64,000 nt of DNA from Peribacillus faecalis (lineage in GTDB: Bacteria; Bacillota; Bacilli; Bacillales; DSM-1321), in assembly GCF_014712675.1 (NCBI RefSeq), contig NZ_JACXSI010000011.1:29945-93944 (forward strand), read 5' to 3'. Both the position numbers and the translations under genes were made by a program. This document shows positions 54,465 to 63,829 of this stretch, piece after piece (position 1 is the stretch's first letter; each line of letters begins with the position of its first letter). Below the pieces are notes generated by a model, which did not search any database, was not told where the DNA came from, and was given only the letters and a program-made list of their open reading frames with translations.

Positions 54465-54822
54465 TGAAATTTGTAAGACTCTGATACATTATGTATAAAT
54501 TTATGTTATATTTGAAGATGTCCCATTTATTTTTATAGGGATGTTTATGTTCGAATATGAGTTTTGTCAATTTTTGTCTGATATTTAGTGGAAATGAGTG
54601 TTAACCTCTTTACTTTCAGGCGATTTTTTTCGATAATAATAACAATACAATTTTTGAAATAGATTTATTTAGTAAGGCTCTTTTATTGTTACCTGTTGAG
54701 ATCAACGTGCAATTTTTCCACGATGAATAAAACAACATTAGCTTTAATAGGGTCTTATTATTATTACTCTGTATAAGATAGATAAAAAATACCGTTTTCT
54801 ACTATACATTTAAGGTGGTTTC
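54465..54822 (+). other. AT-rich upstream region of relA
   Basis: These 358 bp contain no open frame of note and no repeat. Several AT-rich -10-like stretches are present (for example TATAAG near 54774), but no promoter with both hexamers stands out. A small hairpin, TCCC/GGGA around 54520-54543, is visible. It presumably holds the relA promoter and leader. Confidence 0.4.
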
Positions 54823-57021
54823 ATGGCGAACGAACAAATATTAACTTCAAAACAAGTGATTGAACGAACAGCAGCCTATATGCAACCGGAAGATGTTGCA
54901 ATAGTTCAAAAAGCGTTTCTTTATGCTGAGGATGCGCATAAAGATCAATATCGGAAATCCGGTGAACCGTATATTATTCACCCGATTCAGGTTGCCGGTA
55001 TTTTAGCCGATCTTGAATTGGATGCCTCAACGGTTGCTGCCGGTTTTTTACATGATGTCGTCGAAGATACGGATGTGACCATTGCCGAATTGGAAGAAGC
55101 GTTCAATCCGGAAGTGGCAATGCTAGTTGACGGCGTCACAAAGCTCGGAAAGATTAAATATAAGTCGCATGAAGAACAGCAGGCTGAGAATCATCGGAAA
55201 ATGTTTGTCGCAATGGCTCAAGATATCCGCGTTATTTTGATTAAGCTCGCTGACAGGCTGCATAATATGAGAACGTTAAAGCATTTGCCGCATGAGAAGC
55301 AGCGACGCATTTCAAATGAGACGCTTGAGATTTTTGCGCCGCTTGCGCATCGTCTCGGTATTTCGACTATTAAATGGGAACTCGAGGATATTGCCTTACG
55401 ATATTTAAATCCTCAGCAATACTATCGTATCGTCAATTTAATGAAGAAGAAGCGTACGGAGCGCGAGGAATCTTTGAAAGATGTTATTGATGAAGTAGCT
55501 GACAAATTAGAAAATGTTCAAATCAAGGCTGAAATATCAGGAAGGCCAAAGCACATTTACAGCATTTATCGGAAAATGGCTGTACAAAACAAGCAATTCA
55601 GCGAGATTTATGATTTGCTAGCTGTACGGATTTTAGTGAACAGCATAAAAGACTGCTATGCGGTTTTAGGTATCATTCATACTTGCTGGAAGCCAATGCC
55701 CGGTCGTTTTAAAGATTATATTGCGATGCCGAAGACGAATATGTACCAATCACTTCATACGACTGTGATTGGTCCTAAGGGTGATCCGCTGGAAGTGCAA
55801 ATCCGCACTTTCGAAATGCATCGCATTGCCGAATTCGGGGTTGCGGCGCATTGGGCTTACAAAGAGGGTAAAGATGCTTCAGCTGTATTGCCGCTTGAAG
55901 AGAAATTGGGCTGGTTCAGAGAAATTTTAGAATTCCAGGATGATGCGACTAATGCGCAGGAGTTCATGGAATCGCTGAAAATTGATCTGTTTTCAGATAT
56001 GGTGTTCATATTCACGCCGAAGGGTGATGTAATTGAGCTGCCGGCCGGTTCGATTCCGATTGATTTTGCATATCGTATTCACTCAGAAATCGGCAATAAA
56101 ACGATTGGCGCGAAAGTGAACGGAAAAATGGTCCCGCTAGATTACAAATTAAAAACAGGCGACATTATCGAGATTTTGACATCCAAGCATTCATACGGAC
56201 CGAGCAAAGATTGGCTGAAAATCACGCAAACTTCTCAAGCTAAAAATAAAATCCGACAATTCTTCAAGAAACAAAATCGCGAAGAAAATGTAGAAAAAGG
56301 CCGTGAGCTTGTTGAAAGAGAAATTAAGAGCCATGACTTGGATTTAAAAGAAGTATTAGCGCCGGATAATGTCAAGCGTGTAGTAGAGAAATTCAACTTT
56401 GCTAACCTAGAAGATATGTACTGTGCAGTCGGATACAATGGCATTACCGCTATACAAGTGGCCAATAAACTGACTGAGAAATGGCGTAAAATTAAAGAAC
56501 AGGAAGAGCAGTTAGCAAAAGTTTCAGAACTTACTTCCGATACAAAATCATTTAAACCAATTAAAAAGCGTGAATCAGGTGTCCGTGTTGAAGGTGTGGA
56601 TAATCTGCTGATCCGATTGTCACGCTGCTGCAACCCGGTACCGGGAGATGATATTGTTGGCTTTATTACAAAAGGGCGCGGTGTATCAGTCCATAGACGC
56701 GATTGTCCAAATTTAATCGGTGAAGATGCAGAAGCAAGACTTGTACCGGTTGAATGGGAAACAGGTATATGCGAAAACAAGGAATATAATGTGGATATCG
56801 AAATCAACGGTTATGACAGGAGAGGTTTATTGAACGAAGTATTGCAGACTGTTTATGGCACGAAGACAGATATTTCAGCTGTGTCGGGCAAGACAGACCG
56901 TAATAAAATTGCACTCATCAACATGACGTTAAGTATTCATAATGTGGCTCATCTGCAAAGAGTGGTTGATAAGATTAAACAAATTCCTGATGTATATGCT
57001 GTTAGAAGGATAATGAATTAA
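54823..57021 (+). CDS. relA: Bifunctional (p)ppGpp synthetase/hydrolase (RelA/SpoT, Rel)
   Basis: A 732-residue stringent response enzyme. The order is HD hydrolase (about 25-180; [26 protein letters not shown]), synthetase (about 225-350; [41 protein letters not shown]), TGS (about 390-450; [18 protein letters not shown]), a conserved cysteine region ([12 protein letters not shown]) and C-terminal ACT. Both catalytic domains look intact. ATG 54823 follows AAGGTGG. It is 10 bp upstream of dtd. Confidence 0.97.
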   Translation: MANEQILTSKQVIERTAAYMQPEDVAIVQKAFLYAEDAHKDQYRKSGEPYIIHPIQVAGILADLELDASTVAAGFLHDVVEDTDVTIAELEEAFNPEVAMLVDGVTKLGKIKYKSHEEQQAENHRKMFVAMAQDIRVILIKLADRLHNMRTLKHLPHEKQRRISNETLEIFAPLAHRLGISTIKWELEDIALRYLNPQQYYRIVNLMKKKRTEREESLKDVIDEVADKLENVQIKAEISGRPKHIYSIYRKMAVQNKQFSEIYDLLAVRILVNSIKDCYAVLGIIHTCWKPMPGRFKDYIAMPKTNMYQSLHTTVIGPKGDPLEVQIRTFEMHRIAEFGVAAHWAYKEGKDASAVLPLEEKLGWFREILEFQDDATNAQEFMESLKIDLFSDMVFIFTPKGDVIELPAGSIPIDFAYRIHSEIGNKTIGAKVNGKMVPLDYKLKTGDIIEILTSKHSYGPSKDWLKITQTSQAKNKIRQFFKKQNREENVEKGRELVEREIKSHDLDLKEVLAPDNVKRVVEKFNFANLEDMYCAVGYNGITAIQVANKLTEKWRKIKEQEEQLAKVSELTSDTKSFKPIKKRESGVRVEGVDNLLIRLSRCCNPVPGDDIVGFITKGRGVSVHRRDCPNLIGEDAEARLVPVEWETGICENKEYNVDIEINGYDRRGLLNEVLQTVYGTKTDISAVSGKTDRNKIALINMTLSIHNVAHLQRVVDKIKQIPDVYAVRRIMN

Positions 57022-57031
57022 GGGGAGTATC

Positions 57032-57466
57032 ATGAGAATCGTATTACAACGCTCTAAAGAAGCGAGTGTTACTGTAGATGGGCAAATTGTTGGCGCGATT
57101 GATAAAGGGCTTGTGCTTTTAGTTGGTGTTACGCATGAAGACACGGCTGAAGCAGCGCGCTTTTTAGCTGATAAAGTAGTGAATCTCCGTATTTTCGAGG
57201 ATGAGGATGGCAAAATGAATCATTCTTTACTGGATGTGGGCGGAAGCATCTTATCCATTTCGCAGTTCACCTTATATGGAGATTGCCGTAAAGGCAGAAG
57301 ACCGAACTTTATGGACGCTGCAAGACCGGATCATGCAACTGAAATATACGAGTTATTTAACGAAGAGCTGCGAAAGCATGTCAATGTCGAGACGGGCATT
57401 TTTGGTGCGATGATGGATGTTCAGCTTGTGAATGACGGTCCTGTAACACTTATACTAGATAAATAA
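57032..57466 (+). CDS. dtd: D-aminoacyl-tRNA deacylase
   Basis: A 144-residue enzyme that removes D-amino acids (and glycine) mischarged on tRNA. The cross-subunit active site motifs [17 protein letters not shown] and the late [10 protein letters not shown] (GP motif) are both present. ATG 57032 follows GGGGAG. It shares the relA transcript, the common bacillar arrangement. Confidence 0.96.
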   Translation: MRIVLQRSKEASVTVDGQIVGAIDKGLVLLVGVTHEDTAEAARFLADKVVNLRIFEDEDGKMNHSLLDVGGSILSISQFTLYGDCRKGRRPNFMDAARPDHATEIYELFNEELRKHVNVETGIFGAMMDVQLVNDGPVTLILDK

Positions 57467-57510
57467 GGCGAATCAAAGGCAACAAAATGTTGTCCTTGAT
57501 TCGCCTTTTT
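57465..57510 (+). terminator. Terminator of relA-dtd
   Basis: AAGGCGAATCAA with CAACA pairs to TGTTG and TTGATTCGCCTT, followed by T run. It overlaps the dtd stop codon. Confidence 0.9.
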
Positions 57511-57519
57511 CACTTCTTA

Positions 57520-57617
57520 TGAAAGTATATAATTTTTAAACTTGGAAAGCTGTCTAGCCGTATCCCTGCCATGCTTGGTCCTCCCGCATGGCTCCTTATT
57601 CATTGAAGCGGTAACGG
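57520..57617 (+). repeat. Deleted family A copy
   Basis: About 98 bp: GAAAGTATATAATTTTTAAAC and AGCTGTCTAGCCGTATCCC, then CCATGCTTGGTCCTCCCGC followed by ATGGCTCC, and a decayed border (GCGGTAACGGC). All inner modules are missing, leaving a minimal hairpin formed by the outer CCATGC/GCATGG stem. Confidence 0.75.
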
Positions 57618-57623
57618 CTTGTT

Positions 57624-58913
57624 TTATTGAAAATAGTTTGAGATACCTTCGTATATAGCGGTTGTAATTTGGTGCTGAAATTTGGAATTGGTGACAGTTG
57701 CTTCTTCTTTCGGGTTGCTTAAATATCCAAGCTCCAACAAAACAGCAGGAAAACTATTGTGGCGGAGAACTTGGTAATTGCCGAAACGCGACCCTCTATT
57801 TCTGGAGATGTTGTCATCGTTCATGCTCGTGTTAATAGCTTCAGCAAGCCCTTTTTGTGAACTGTGATAATAGTATTGGGTGATCCCTTGTATCTCTGCT
57901 TGGTCGGCACTGTCGTAATGGATACTGATAAAGGCATCAGGTCGATGGGCATTAGCGACTTGCACGCGGGCTTCCAAGGACATATATGTATCTTCTTCCC
58001 TTGTCAATATGACAGTTGCCCCCGCGCGTTCGAGCTTGTCCTTTAGAAGCGAAGCGGTATAAAGAGCAAGGTTTTTTTCGTATGTGCCGTTTGCACCGAT
58101 TGTCCCGCTATCGTGGCCTCCGTGACCGGGGTCAATAATAACCAACTTATTCTCTAGAGAGTTATTAGTGCCTTCTTTCGATAATTGAGGCAAATCACCG
58201 GAAGCTTCCACTAGCCAGCCTGCTACATAAGCTTTTCTCCACCAGCCGATTTTGACTTCGTACATGTTGCCTTCAATAGAAGTAACCTTTAACTCGTCCC
58301 CTTTATCAGCATATTTTTTCACATCGCTATTTATAGATGCCTTTGTACGGAGTGGAACATTGTCAAATAAGACAGTGATTGTTCCTTCTTCAGGTGTTTC
58401 CTCTTTTTCGCTGACAACTTTTACATTCCATTCAGGTATCCAGCCTGTTTCATCTTCAGAAACTTTGACTTTTAGCCAACTGTTTTTTTCATCAATAATA
58501 GGGTACGATTCTCCTTCACGGATAGTCGTCACGTAATTGCCTTCTGAATGTGGTTTGCTTTTTACAGCTAAAGCGGAGACTGTGATAACCGCATAAGGAG
58601 ATGTAAGTTCAGCTTTATCTAAATTTGGTTCACTATCTTTGTTTTGTGCAATCAGCTCGTTGAAAACCCAAGCTTTCGTCCCGTTTGAAAGTTTAATTTG
58701 CGTCCATTCCGATTTTGTATCAATTACAGAAAAAATATCTCCCTTTGTCAGTTTCTGAACAATATCATAATCGGTTCCCGGACCGCTTCTTGCATTTACT
58801 GTATTGCCTGTTATTGTAACCGTTTCTGATTCCGCAAAACTTAAGTCGCCTATAGGGAGAAAAAAGACGATGAGCAAACAAAGAAAAATCAGTTTAAATT
58901 TTGTGATGGTCAT
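57624..58913 (-). CDS. yrvJ: N-acetylmuramoyl-L-alanine amidase with SH3b repeats (YrvJ-like)
   Basis: A 429-residue secreted cell-wall hydrolase. It has a signal peptide (about 1-27, ending DLSFAES), three bacterial SH3 repeats (about 30-90, 100-160 and 170-235; NTVNARSGPGTDYDIVQ is the first) and a C-terminal amidase_3 domain (about 250-428) with IDPGHGGHDSG, the His in FISIHYDSA, and the catalytic Glu in AVLLELGYLSN. B. subtilis YrvJ has the same architecture and place. The start is ATG 58913, though GAGG is only 2 nt upstream; a four-codon frame (ATG GCA ATG AGG) ends in TGATG over it. Confidence 0.9.
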   Translation of the reverse strand: MTITKFKLIFLCLLIVFFLPIGDLSFAESETVTITGNTVNARSGPGTDYDIVQKLTKGDIFSVIDTKSEWTQIKLSNGTKAWVFNELIAQNKDSEPNLDKAELTSPYAVITVSALAVKSKPHSEGNYVTTIREGESYPIIDEKNSWLKVKVSEDETGWIPEWNVKVVSEKEETPEEGTITVLFDNVPLRTKASINSDVKKYADKGDELKVTSIEGNMYEVKIGWWRKAYVAGWLVEASGDLPQLSKEGTNNSLENKLVIIDPGHGGHDSGTIGANGTYEKNLALYTASLLKDKLERAGATVILTREEDTYMSLEARVQVANAHRPDAFISIHYDSADQAEIQGITQYYYHSSQKGLAEAINTSMNDDNISRNRGSRFGNYQVLRHNSFPAVLLELGYLSNPKEEATVTNSKFQHQITTAIYEGISNYFQ

Positions 58914-59015
58914 CACCTCATTGCCATTCTTAAATTTTTGTCAAATATGATAAGAAAATCATAAAGAAGGACATTATAAATAATATCATCATTTAATCAG
59001 CAGGAGGAGCAGAAA

Positions 59016-59192
59016 ATGCGAAATAATGAAAAAAACGGAATCGTTAACAGTGGTCTTAATCAGGTCTTTGGTATTGATTTTCACGATTTCATTCAAAGAG
59101 AACAAAGCAATACGATGGTCGAGCTGGCAAGTGAATTCGGTTTGCAGGTGCGGGAAGTCAAAAGCTTGAAGAAACAGCTCGGCCGCTCATAA
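59016..59192 (+). CDS. yrzK: YrzK-like small protein
   Basis: A 58-residue protein starting at ATG 59016 with AGGAGGAG upstream. It ends in a probable helix-turn-helix-like stretch (TMVELASEFGLQVREVKSLK), reminiscent of a sigma-factor region 4 fragment. B. subtilis yrzK occupies the same position between yrvJ and hisS. The function is unknown. The good ribosome binding site and synteny support that it is real. Confidence 0.8.
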   Translation: MRNNEKNGIVNSGLNQVFGIDFHDFIQREQSNTMVELASEFGLQVREVKSLKKQLGRS

Positions 59193-59203
59193 TCGTTTAT
59201 GCC

Positions 59204-59232
59204 TTGACAATTGCTGCGCAGGCAATTATTAT
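59204..59232 (+). promoter_or_regulatory. Sigma-A promoter of hisS-aspS
   Basis: TTGACA (59204-59209), a 17 bp spacer and TATTAT (59227-59232): 11 of 12 consensus bases. It is upstream of the T-box leader. Confidence 0.8.
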
Positions 59233-59261
59233 TAGTAGATAAATTAATACATAGTGTAAAA

Positions 59262-59529
59262 CTAATGAGGGAGAAAAGTAGTTAAGAATCTCGGGTCAAG
59301 AGAGGGAGAGCCTTAGGCTGTAAGCTTTCCTACATCGAATCTTAATGAACGAACACTCCGTAGGTTTCGCTCTGAAAGAAGGGGTTGCCCTTTTTAGTAG
59401 GAGATGAACGTGAACAGGCGTTAACTGTTATGAGGAAATGCACAAGTTTGCATTTTGAATTAGGGTGGTACCACGGGAAATATAACTCTCGTCCCTTGTA
59501 AAGATATTTACAAGAGACGAGAGTTTTTT
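59262..59529 (+). promoter_or_regulatory. T-box riboswitch of hisS-aspS
   Basis: The leader holds the T-box sequence AGGGTGGTACCACGGG (59462-59477) and ends in a terminator hairpin. In stem I the AGTA element (59277-59280) and GAA (59351-59353) form the expected loop-E pair, and the next three bases are CAC (59354-59356), a histidine codon, so the specifier is probably His. Uncharged tRNA binding would favour the antiterminator and let RNA polymerase read into hisS-aspS. The variable base after TGG is T. Confidence 0.93.
59484..59529 (+). terminator. T-box terminator hairpin
   Basis: AACTCTCGTC pairs with GACGAGAGTT and CTTGT with ACAAG, followed by T6. The competing antiterminator uses the T-box just upstream. 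Confidence 0.92.
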
Positions 59530-59575
59530 GTATAGAAAAAAATAGTGATTATGAGAAAACAAGGAGGAACAGGAA

Positions 59576-60847
59576 ATGAAGGTGCAAATTCCAAGAGGAA
59601 CGCAAGACATTCTTCCTGAACAAGCTGCTGTTTGGCAGTATATCGAAAACGTAGCAAGAGATCTTTGCAGAAGATATCAATATAATGAAATTCGTACACC
59701 GATCTTTGAACATACAGAAGTATTCACAAGAGGTGTCGGTGAAACAACAGATATCGTTCAAAAAGAAATGTACACATTTACTGACCGAGGCGACCGTAGC
59801 ATAACACTTCGTCCGGAAGGAACAGCTGCTGTTGTCCGTTCATTTGTGGAAAATAAAATGTTCGGCTGGGCGAATCAGCCTGTAAAACTATTTTATAATG
59901 GACCAATGTTCCGTTATGAAAGACCGCAAGCCGGCCGTTTCCGCCAATTTGTGCAATTTGGCGTAGAAGCACTAGGAGCTGCGGACCCGGCTATTGATGC
60001 TGAAGTAATCAGCTTAGCGATGAATATATATAAGCAACTAGGGCTTCAAAAGCTAACGCTTGTCATTAACAGTCTTGGAGACAAGGAAAGTCGCACAAAT
60101 CACCGTGAAGCTCTGATTTTACACTTCCAGCCGCATATTCATGAGTTTTGTTCAGATTGTCAAAACCGTTTAGAGAAAAATCCGCTTCGCATTTTAGATT
60201 GCAAAAAAGACCGTGATCACGAATTAATGAAGACGGCTCCATCGATTTTGGACTATTTGAATGAAGACTCTAAAAATTATTTCGAAAAAGTGCTGAAGCA
60301 CTTAGAAGATATGGGAATACCGTACACAGTCGATGCCACATTAGTTCGCGGCTTAGATTACTATAATCACACAGCATTTGAAATCATGAGCAGCGCAGAA
60401 GGGTTTGGCGCGATTACTACTCTTTGCGGCGGCGGACGCTACAATGGTTTAGTAGAAGACTTCGGCGGTCCAGAAACACCGGGTATCGGTTTTGCATTAA
60501 GCATTGAACGTTTAATCGCCGCTCTTGATGCGGAAGGTGTTACATTACCGATTGAAAAGCAAAGTGATCTTTATGTCGTTGCGCTTGGAGAGGCAGCAAA
60601 AGATTACAGCGTGAAGCTTGTTAATGAAGCGCGTCTGCATGGTTTTTCTGCGGATAAAGATTATGGAAACCGCAAGATCAAAGCACAATTTAAAGCAGCT
60701 GACCGCGTAAATGCCCGTTTTGTTGCGGTGCTTGGCGATGACGAATTATCAAATAATAAAATCACTCTGAAAGATATGGCTACAGGCGATCAGCAAGAGT
60801 TGGATTTGCATAGTTTTATTGAAGAATTTAAAAGGATACAGCAATAA
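59576..60847 (+). CDS. hisS: Histidyl-tRNA synthetase
   Basis: A 423-residue class II synthetase. Motif 2 is [20 protein letters not shown], histidine-specific motifs are [14 protein letters not shown] and GGGRYNGLV, and motif 3 is [11 protein letters not shown]. The C-terminal anticodon-binding domain begins at about residue 325. ATG 59576 follows AAGGAGG. Expression is governed by the T-box leader, which also covers aspS. Confidence 0.98.
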   Translation: MKVQIPRGTQDILPEQAAVWQYIENVARDLCRRYQYNEIRTPIFEHTEVFTRGVGETTDIVQKEMYTFTDRGDRSITLRPEGTAAVVRSFVENKMFGWANQPVKLFYNGPMFRYERPQAGRFRQFVQFGVEALGAADPAIDAEVISLAMNIYKQLGLQKLTLVINSLGDKESRTNHREALILHFQPHIHEFCSDCQNRLEKNPLRILDCKKDRDHELMKTAPSILDYLNEDSKNYFEKVLKHLEDMGIPYTVDATLVRGLDYYNHTAFEIMSSAEGFGAITTLCGGGRYNGLVEDFGGPETPGIGFALSIERLIAALDAEGVTLPIEKQSDLYVVALGEAAKDYSVKLVNEARLHGFSADKDYGNRKIKAQFKAADRVNARFVAVLGDDELSNNKITLKDMATGDQQELDLHSFIEEFKRIQQ

Positions 60848-60861
60848 GGGAGGAAATAGGG

Positions 60862-62637
60862 ATGTTTGGCAGAACGTATTATTGTGGAGATGTTTCAGAA
60901 GTTAACATTGGCGAAAAAGTCGTCTTAAAAGGATGGGTACAGAAGCGCCGCGATCTTGGCGGACTAATTTTCCTTGATTTACGCGACCGCTCGGGTCTTG
61001 TTCAAGTTGTATTCAACCCTGATGTTTCTAAAGAAGCATTGGCTACTGCAGAAAAAATCCGTACAGAGTATGTTTTAAGTGTTGAGGGGACAGTTGTTGC
61101 CCGTCAAGAAGGCACACATAACAAAAACTTAAAAACAGGTACGATTGAAATTCAAGCAGAAGCTGTAACAATCATTAATGAATCAAAAACAGTTCCATTT
61201 ACAATCGATAATAAAGCGGAAGTACTTGAAGATACACGCCTGAAATACCGTTATTTAGACCTTCGCCGTCCGTTCATGTTCGATACGCTTAAAATGCGTC
61301 ATGACATTACAAGAAGTGTTCGTCAATATTTAGATGGAGAAGGTTTCTTAGATATTGAAACACCAATTTTGACTAAGAGCACGCCTGAGGGTGCGCGTGA
61401 CTATCTTGTACCGAGTCGTGTGCATGACGGTGAGTTTTATGCATTACCGCAAAGCCCTCAGCTGTTTAAGCAATTATTGATGGTTTCAGGATTCGATAAA
61501 TATTATCAAATTGCTCGTTGCTTCCGTGATGAAGATTTGCGTGCAGACCGTCAGCCTGAATTCACTCAAATCGATATTGAAACAAGCTTCATGAGCCAAG
61601 AAGACATTATGACAATGGCTGAAAACATGATGGCTAAAGTAATGAAAGATGTAAAAGGCATCGAGCTTGAGCTTCCTCTTCCTCGCATGACTTATGCTGA
61701 AGCAATGGGACGCTACGGTTCAGATAAGCCAGATACACGTTTCGGTCTTGAACTTGTAGATGTATCAGAATTAGTGAAGGATTCAAGTTTCAAAGTATTC
61801 GCAGGCGCTGTAGCAAATGGCGGCCAAGTAAAAGCAATCAACGTAAAAGGTGCTGCTGAGAAGTTCTCTCGTAAAGATATTGATGCATTAGGTCAATTTG
61901 CATCTGTTTACGGAGCGAAAGGCTTAGCATGGATCAAAGTAGAAGAAGACGGCTTTAAAGGCCCAATCTCTAAATTCTTCGAAGGCGAAGCAGAAGCTGC
62001 ATTAGCAAGTGCTTTAGAAGCAACTGCAGGCGACTTACTATTATTTGTAGCTGACAACAAAACAGTTGTAGCTGATACTTTAGGAGCGTTGCGCGTGAAG
62101 CTTGGTAAACAATTAGAGTTAATTGACGAAAGCCAATTTAACTTCCTATGGGTAACAGATTGGCCATTGCTTGAATATGATGCAGAAGCAAAACGTTACT
62201 TTGCAGCGCACCACCCATTCACAATGCCTGTTCGTGAAGACTTAGATAAGCTTGATACAGAGCCTCATAATGCTCGTGCTCAAGCGTATGACCTTGTATT
62301 GAACGGTTATGAGCTTGGTGGAGGTTCACTGCGTATTTTCGAAAGAGACATTCAAGAAAAAATGCTTTCTGTACTTGGTTTCAGCCAAGAAGAAGCTCAA
62401 CTGCAGTTCGGATTCTTGCTTGAAGCTTTCGAATACGGTACTCCTCCGCATGGCGGTATTGCCCTTGGATTAGATCGTCTTGTTATGCTTCTTGCCGGCC
62501 GTACAAACCTGCGCGATACAATTGCATTCCCTAAAACAGCAAGCGCAAGCTGTCTGCTTACAGAAGCGCCAAGCCGCGTGAGTGTTGAGCAACTGGCTGA
62601 GCTAAGACTGATGCTTACAGGCGAAAAAAAGGAATAA
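60862..62637 (+). CDS. aspS: Aspartyl-tRNA synthetase
   Basis: A 591-residue class II synthetase of the bacterial type. It has an N-terminal OB anticodon-binding domain (about 18-105; [20 protein letters not shown]), catalytic motif 2 ([22 protein letters not shown] split over the active site), the GAD insertion domain (about 300-410) and motif 3 ([16 protein letters not shown]). It is 14 bp downstream of hisS and uses the same T-box transcript. Confidence 0.98.
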   Translation: MFGRTYYCGDVSEVNIGEKVVLKGWVQKRRDLGGLIFLDLRDRSGLVQVVFNPDVSKEALATAEKIRTEYVLSVEGTVVARQEGTHNKNLKTGTIEIQAEAVTIINESKTVPFTIDNKAEVLEDTRLKYRYLDLRRPFMFDTLKMRHDITRSVRQYLDGEGFLDIETPILTKSTPEGARDYLVPSRVHDGEFYALPQSPQLFKQLLMVSGFDKYYQIARCFRDEDLRADRQPEFTQIDIETSFMSQEDIMTMAENMMAKVMKDVKGIELELPLPRMTYAEAMGRYGSDKPDTRFGLELVDVSELVKDSSFKVFAGAVANGGQVKAINVKGAAEKFSRKDIDALGQFASVYGAKGLAWIKVEEDGFKGPISKFFEGEAEAALASALEATAGDLLLFVADNKTVVADTLGALRVKLGKQLELIDESQFNFLWVTDWPLLEYDAEAKRYFAAHHPFTMPVREDLDKLDTEPHNARAQAYDLVLNGYELGGGSLRIFERDIQEKMLSVLGFSQEEAQLQFGFLLEAFEYGTPPHGGIALGLDRLVMLLAGRTNLRDTIAFPKTASASCLLTEAPSRVSVEQLAELRLMLTGEKKE

Positions 62638-62655
62638 TTACCTATAGGTGATTTC

Positions 62656-62685
62656 TTGAAAATCGCTCTGTAAATATGCTATTAT
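62656..62685 (+). promoter_or_regulatory. Promoter of the 6S RNA gene
   Basis: TTGAAA (62656-62661), an 18 bp spacer and TATTAT (62680-62685) with a TGC extension directly before the -10. It points to a start near 62692. Confidence 0.75.
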
Positions 62686-62691
62686 ACAGTC

Positions 62692-62890
62692 AATAAGAGA
62701 GAGTCCTGATGTGTACGTTACTTTAACCTATAAGTTTTGACCGAACACTTATAGTTTTGGGAACTCGGACGTTTCGTCGATGCGTAAATGCCTCATTCGT
62801 TGTGGACTTACTAAGCGATGAACAGAGCACCCACCTGCGGAGAGCGGGTTCAAAACAAAGGCGAACGACGGCATAATTGGGACTCTTTCG
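62692..62890 (+). ncRNA. bsrB: 6S RNA (6S-2/BsrB type)
   Basis: About 199 nt between aspS and tcdA, exactly where B. subtilis carries bsrB. The 5' part AGAGAGTCCTGATGTGT is typical of Firmicute 6S RNA, and the ends pair: AGAGAGTCC (about 62697-62705) with GGGACTCTT (62879-62887). The middle holds stems such as ACCTATAAGTTTTGACC and its partner around ACTTATAG. 6S RNA mimics an open promoter and binds sigma-A RNA polymerase. The ends are estimated from the promoter and the closing stem. Confidence 0.88.
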
Positions 62891-62921
62891 CCTTATATTC
62901 GAATAATTATTTTAACAATAT

Positions 62922-62958
62922 AACGGAGAAGCTATCGAAACGGCGATCTCCGTTTTTC
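62922..62958 (+). terminator. Terminator downstream of the 6S RNA gene
   Basis: AACGGAGA pairs with TCTCCGTT around a loop of about 17 nt, followed by TTTCT. It may end unprocessed 6S transcripts. Confidence 0.75.
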
Positions 62959-63059
62959 TATGGGCAAATATTATATAATAATAGTATTCATACCTTTTTA
63001 CTTGTGATTGAATAAAAAATAAGATATAACAATAGTAGCAAATTAATGGAGTTGAAATT

Positions 63060-63827
63060 ATGTTACATCAATTTTCAAGAAACGAATTAGCGATCGGCAA
63101 AGAAGGCTTGGAAAAGTTAAAAAACACGACAGTAGCTGTTCTCGGAATCGGCGGAGTTGGATCGTTTGCAGCAGAAGCGTTGGCTCGTTCCGGCGTTGGG
63201 AGACTGATTCTTGTCGATAAGGACGATGTTGATATTACGAATGTAAACCGTCAGCTGCATGCGTTATTGTCTACTGTCGGTAAGTTTAAAGCGGATTTAA
63301 TGAAAGAGCGCATTGCCGACATCAATCCGGAATGTGAAGTTATTTCTTTAAAAATGTTTTATACAGAAGAGACATATGAAACATTCTTTTCTTACGGTTT
63401 AGATTATGTAATTGATGCTTCAGATACGATTTCATACAAAATTCATCTGATGAAAGAATGTTTGCGTCGCGAAATTCCGATGATTTCAAGTATGGGAGCA
63501 GCCAATAAAATGGACCCGACACGTTTCCAAATTGCCGATATTTCTAAGACGCATACCGATCCTTTAGCGAAAGTCATTCGCACACGTCTGCGCAAAGAAG
63601 GCATTCGCAAAGGCATTACCGTTGTTTTCTCGGACGAAAGTCCAATTGTAATTCGCGAAGATGTCCGTAAAGTTGTCGGAAACGATGAAGCGGAAATTCG
63701 CAAGGCAAAAATGCCGCCATCTTCTAATGCATTTGTGCCTTCAGTAGCAGGATTGATTGCAGCCAGCTGGGTTGTAAGAGAAATCGTGAAGGATATTGAT
63801 ATCCAACGCTTGAGTGATGATAAATAA
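63060..63827 (+). CDS. tcdA: tRNA threonylcarbamoyladenosine dehydratase TcdA
   Basis: A 255-residue E1/ThiF-like enzyme that cyclises t6A to ct6A in ANN-decoding tRNAs. Nucleotide-binding GIGGVGSFAAEAL is at about 30-42, with DDVDITNVNRQLHA and a later DASDTISYKI. ATG 63060 is preceded by GGAGTTG. In B. subtilis the gene (yrvM) follows bsrB, as here. Confidence 0.93.
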   Translation: MLHQFSRNELAIGKEGLEKLKNTTVAVLGIGGVGSFAAEALARSGVGRLILVDKDDVDITNVNRQLHALLSTVGKFKADLMKERIADINPECEVISLKMFYTEETYETFFSYGLDYVIDASDTISYKIHLMKECLRREIPMISSMGAANKMDPTRFQIADISKTHTDPLAKVIRTRLRKEGIRKGITVVFSDESPIVIREDVRKVVGNDEAEIRKAKMPPSSNAFVPSVAGLIAASWVVREIVKDIDIQRLSDDK

Positions 63828-63829
63828 GA

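Noticed and set aside
62818-63015. 65-codon open frame downstream of aspS
   Set aside because: It lies over the 3' half of the 6S RNA gene and its terminator; the coding frame is a by-product of RNA sequence.
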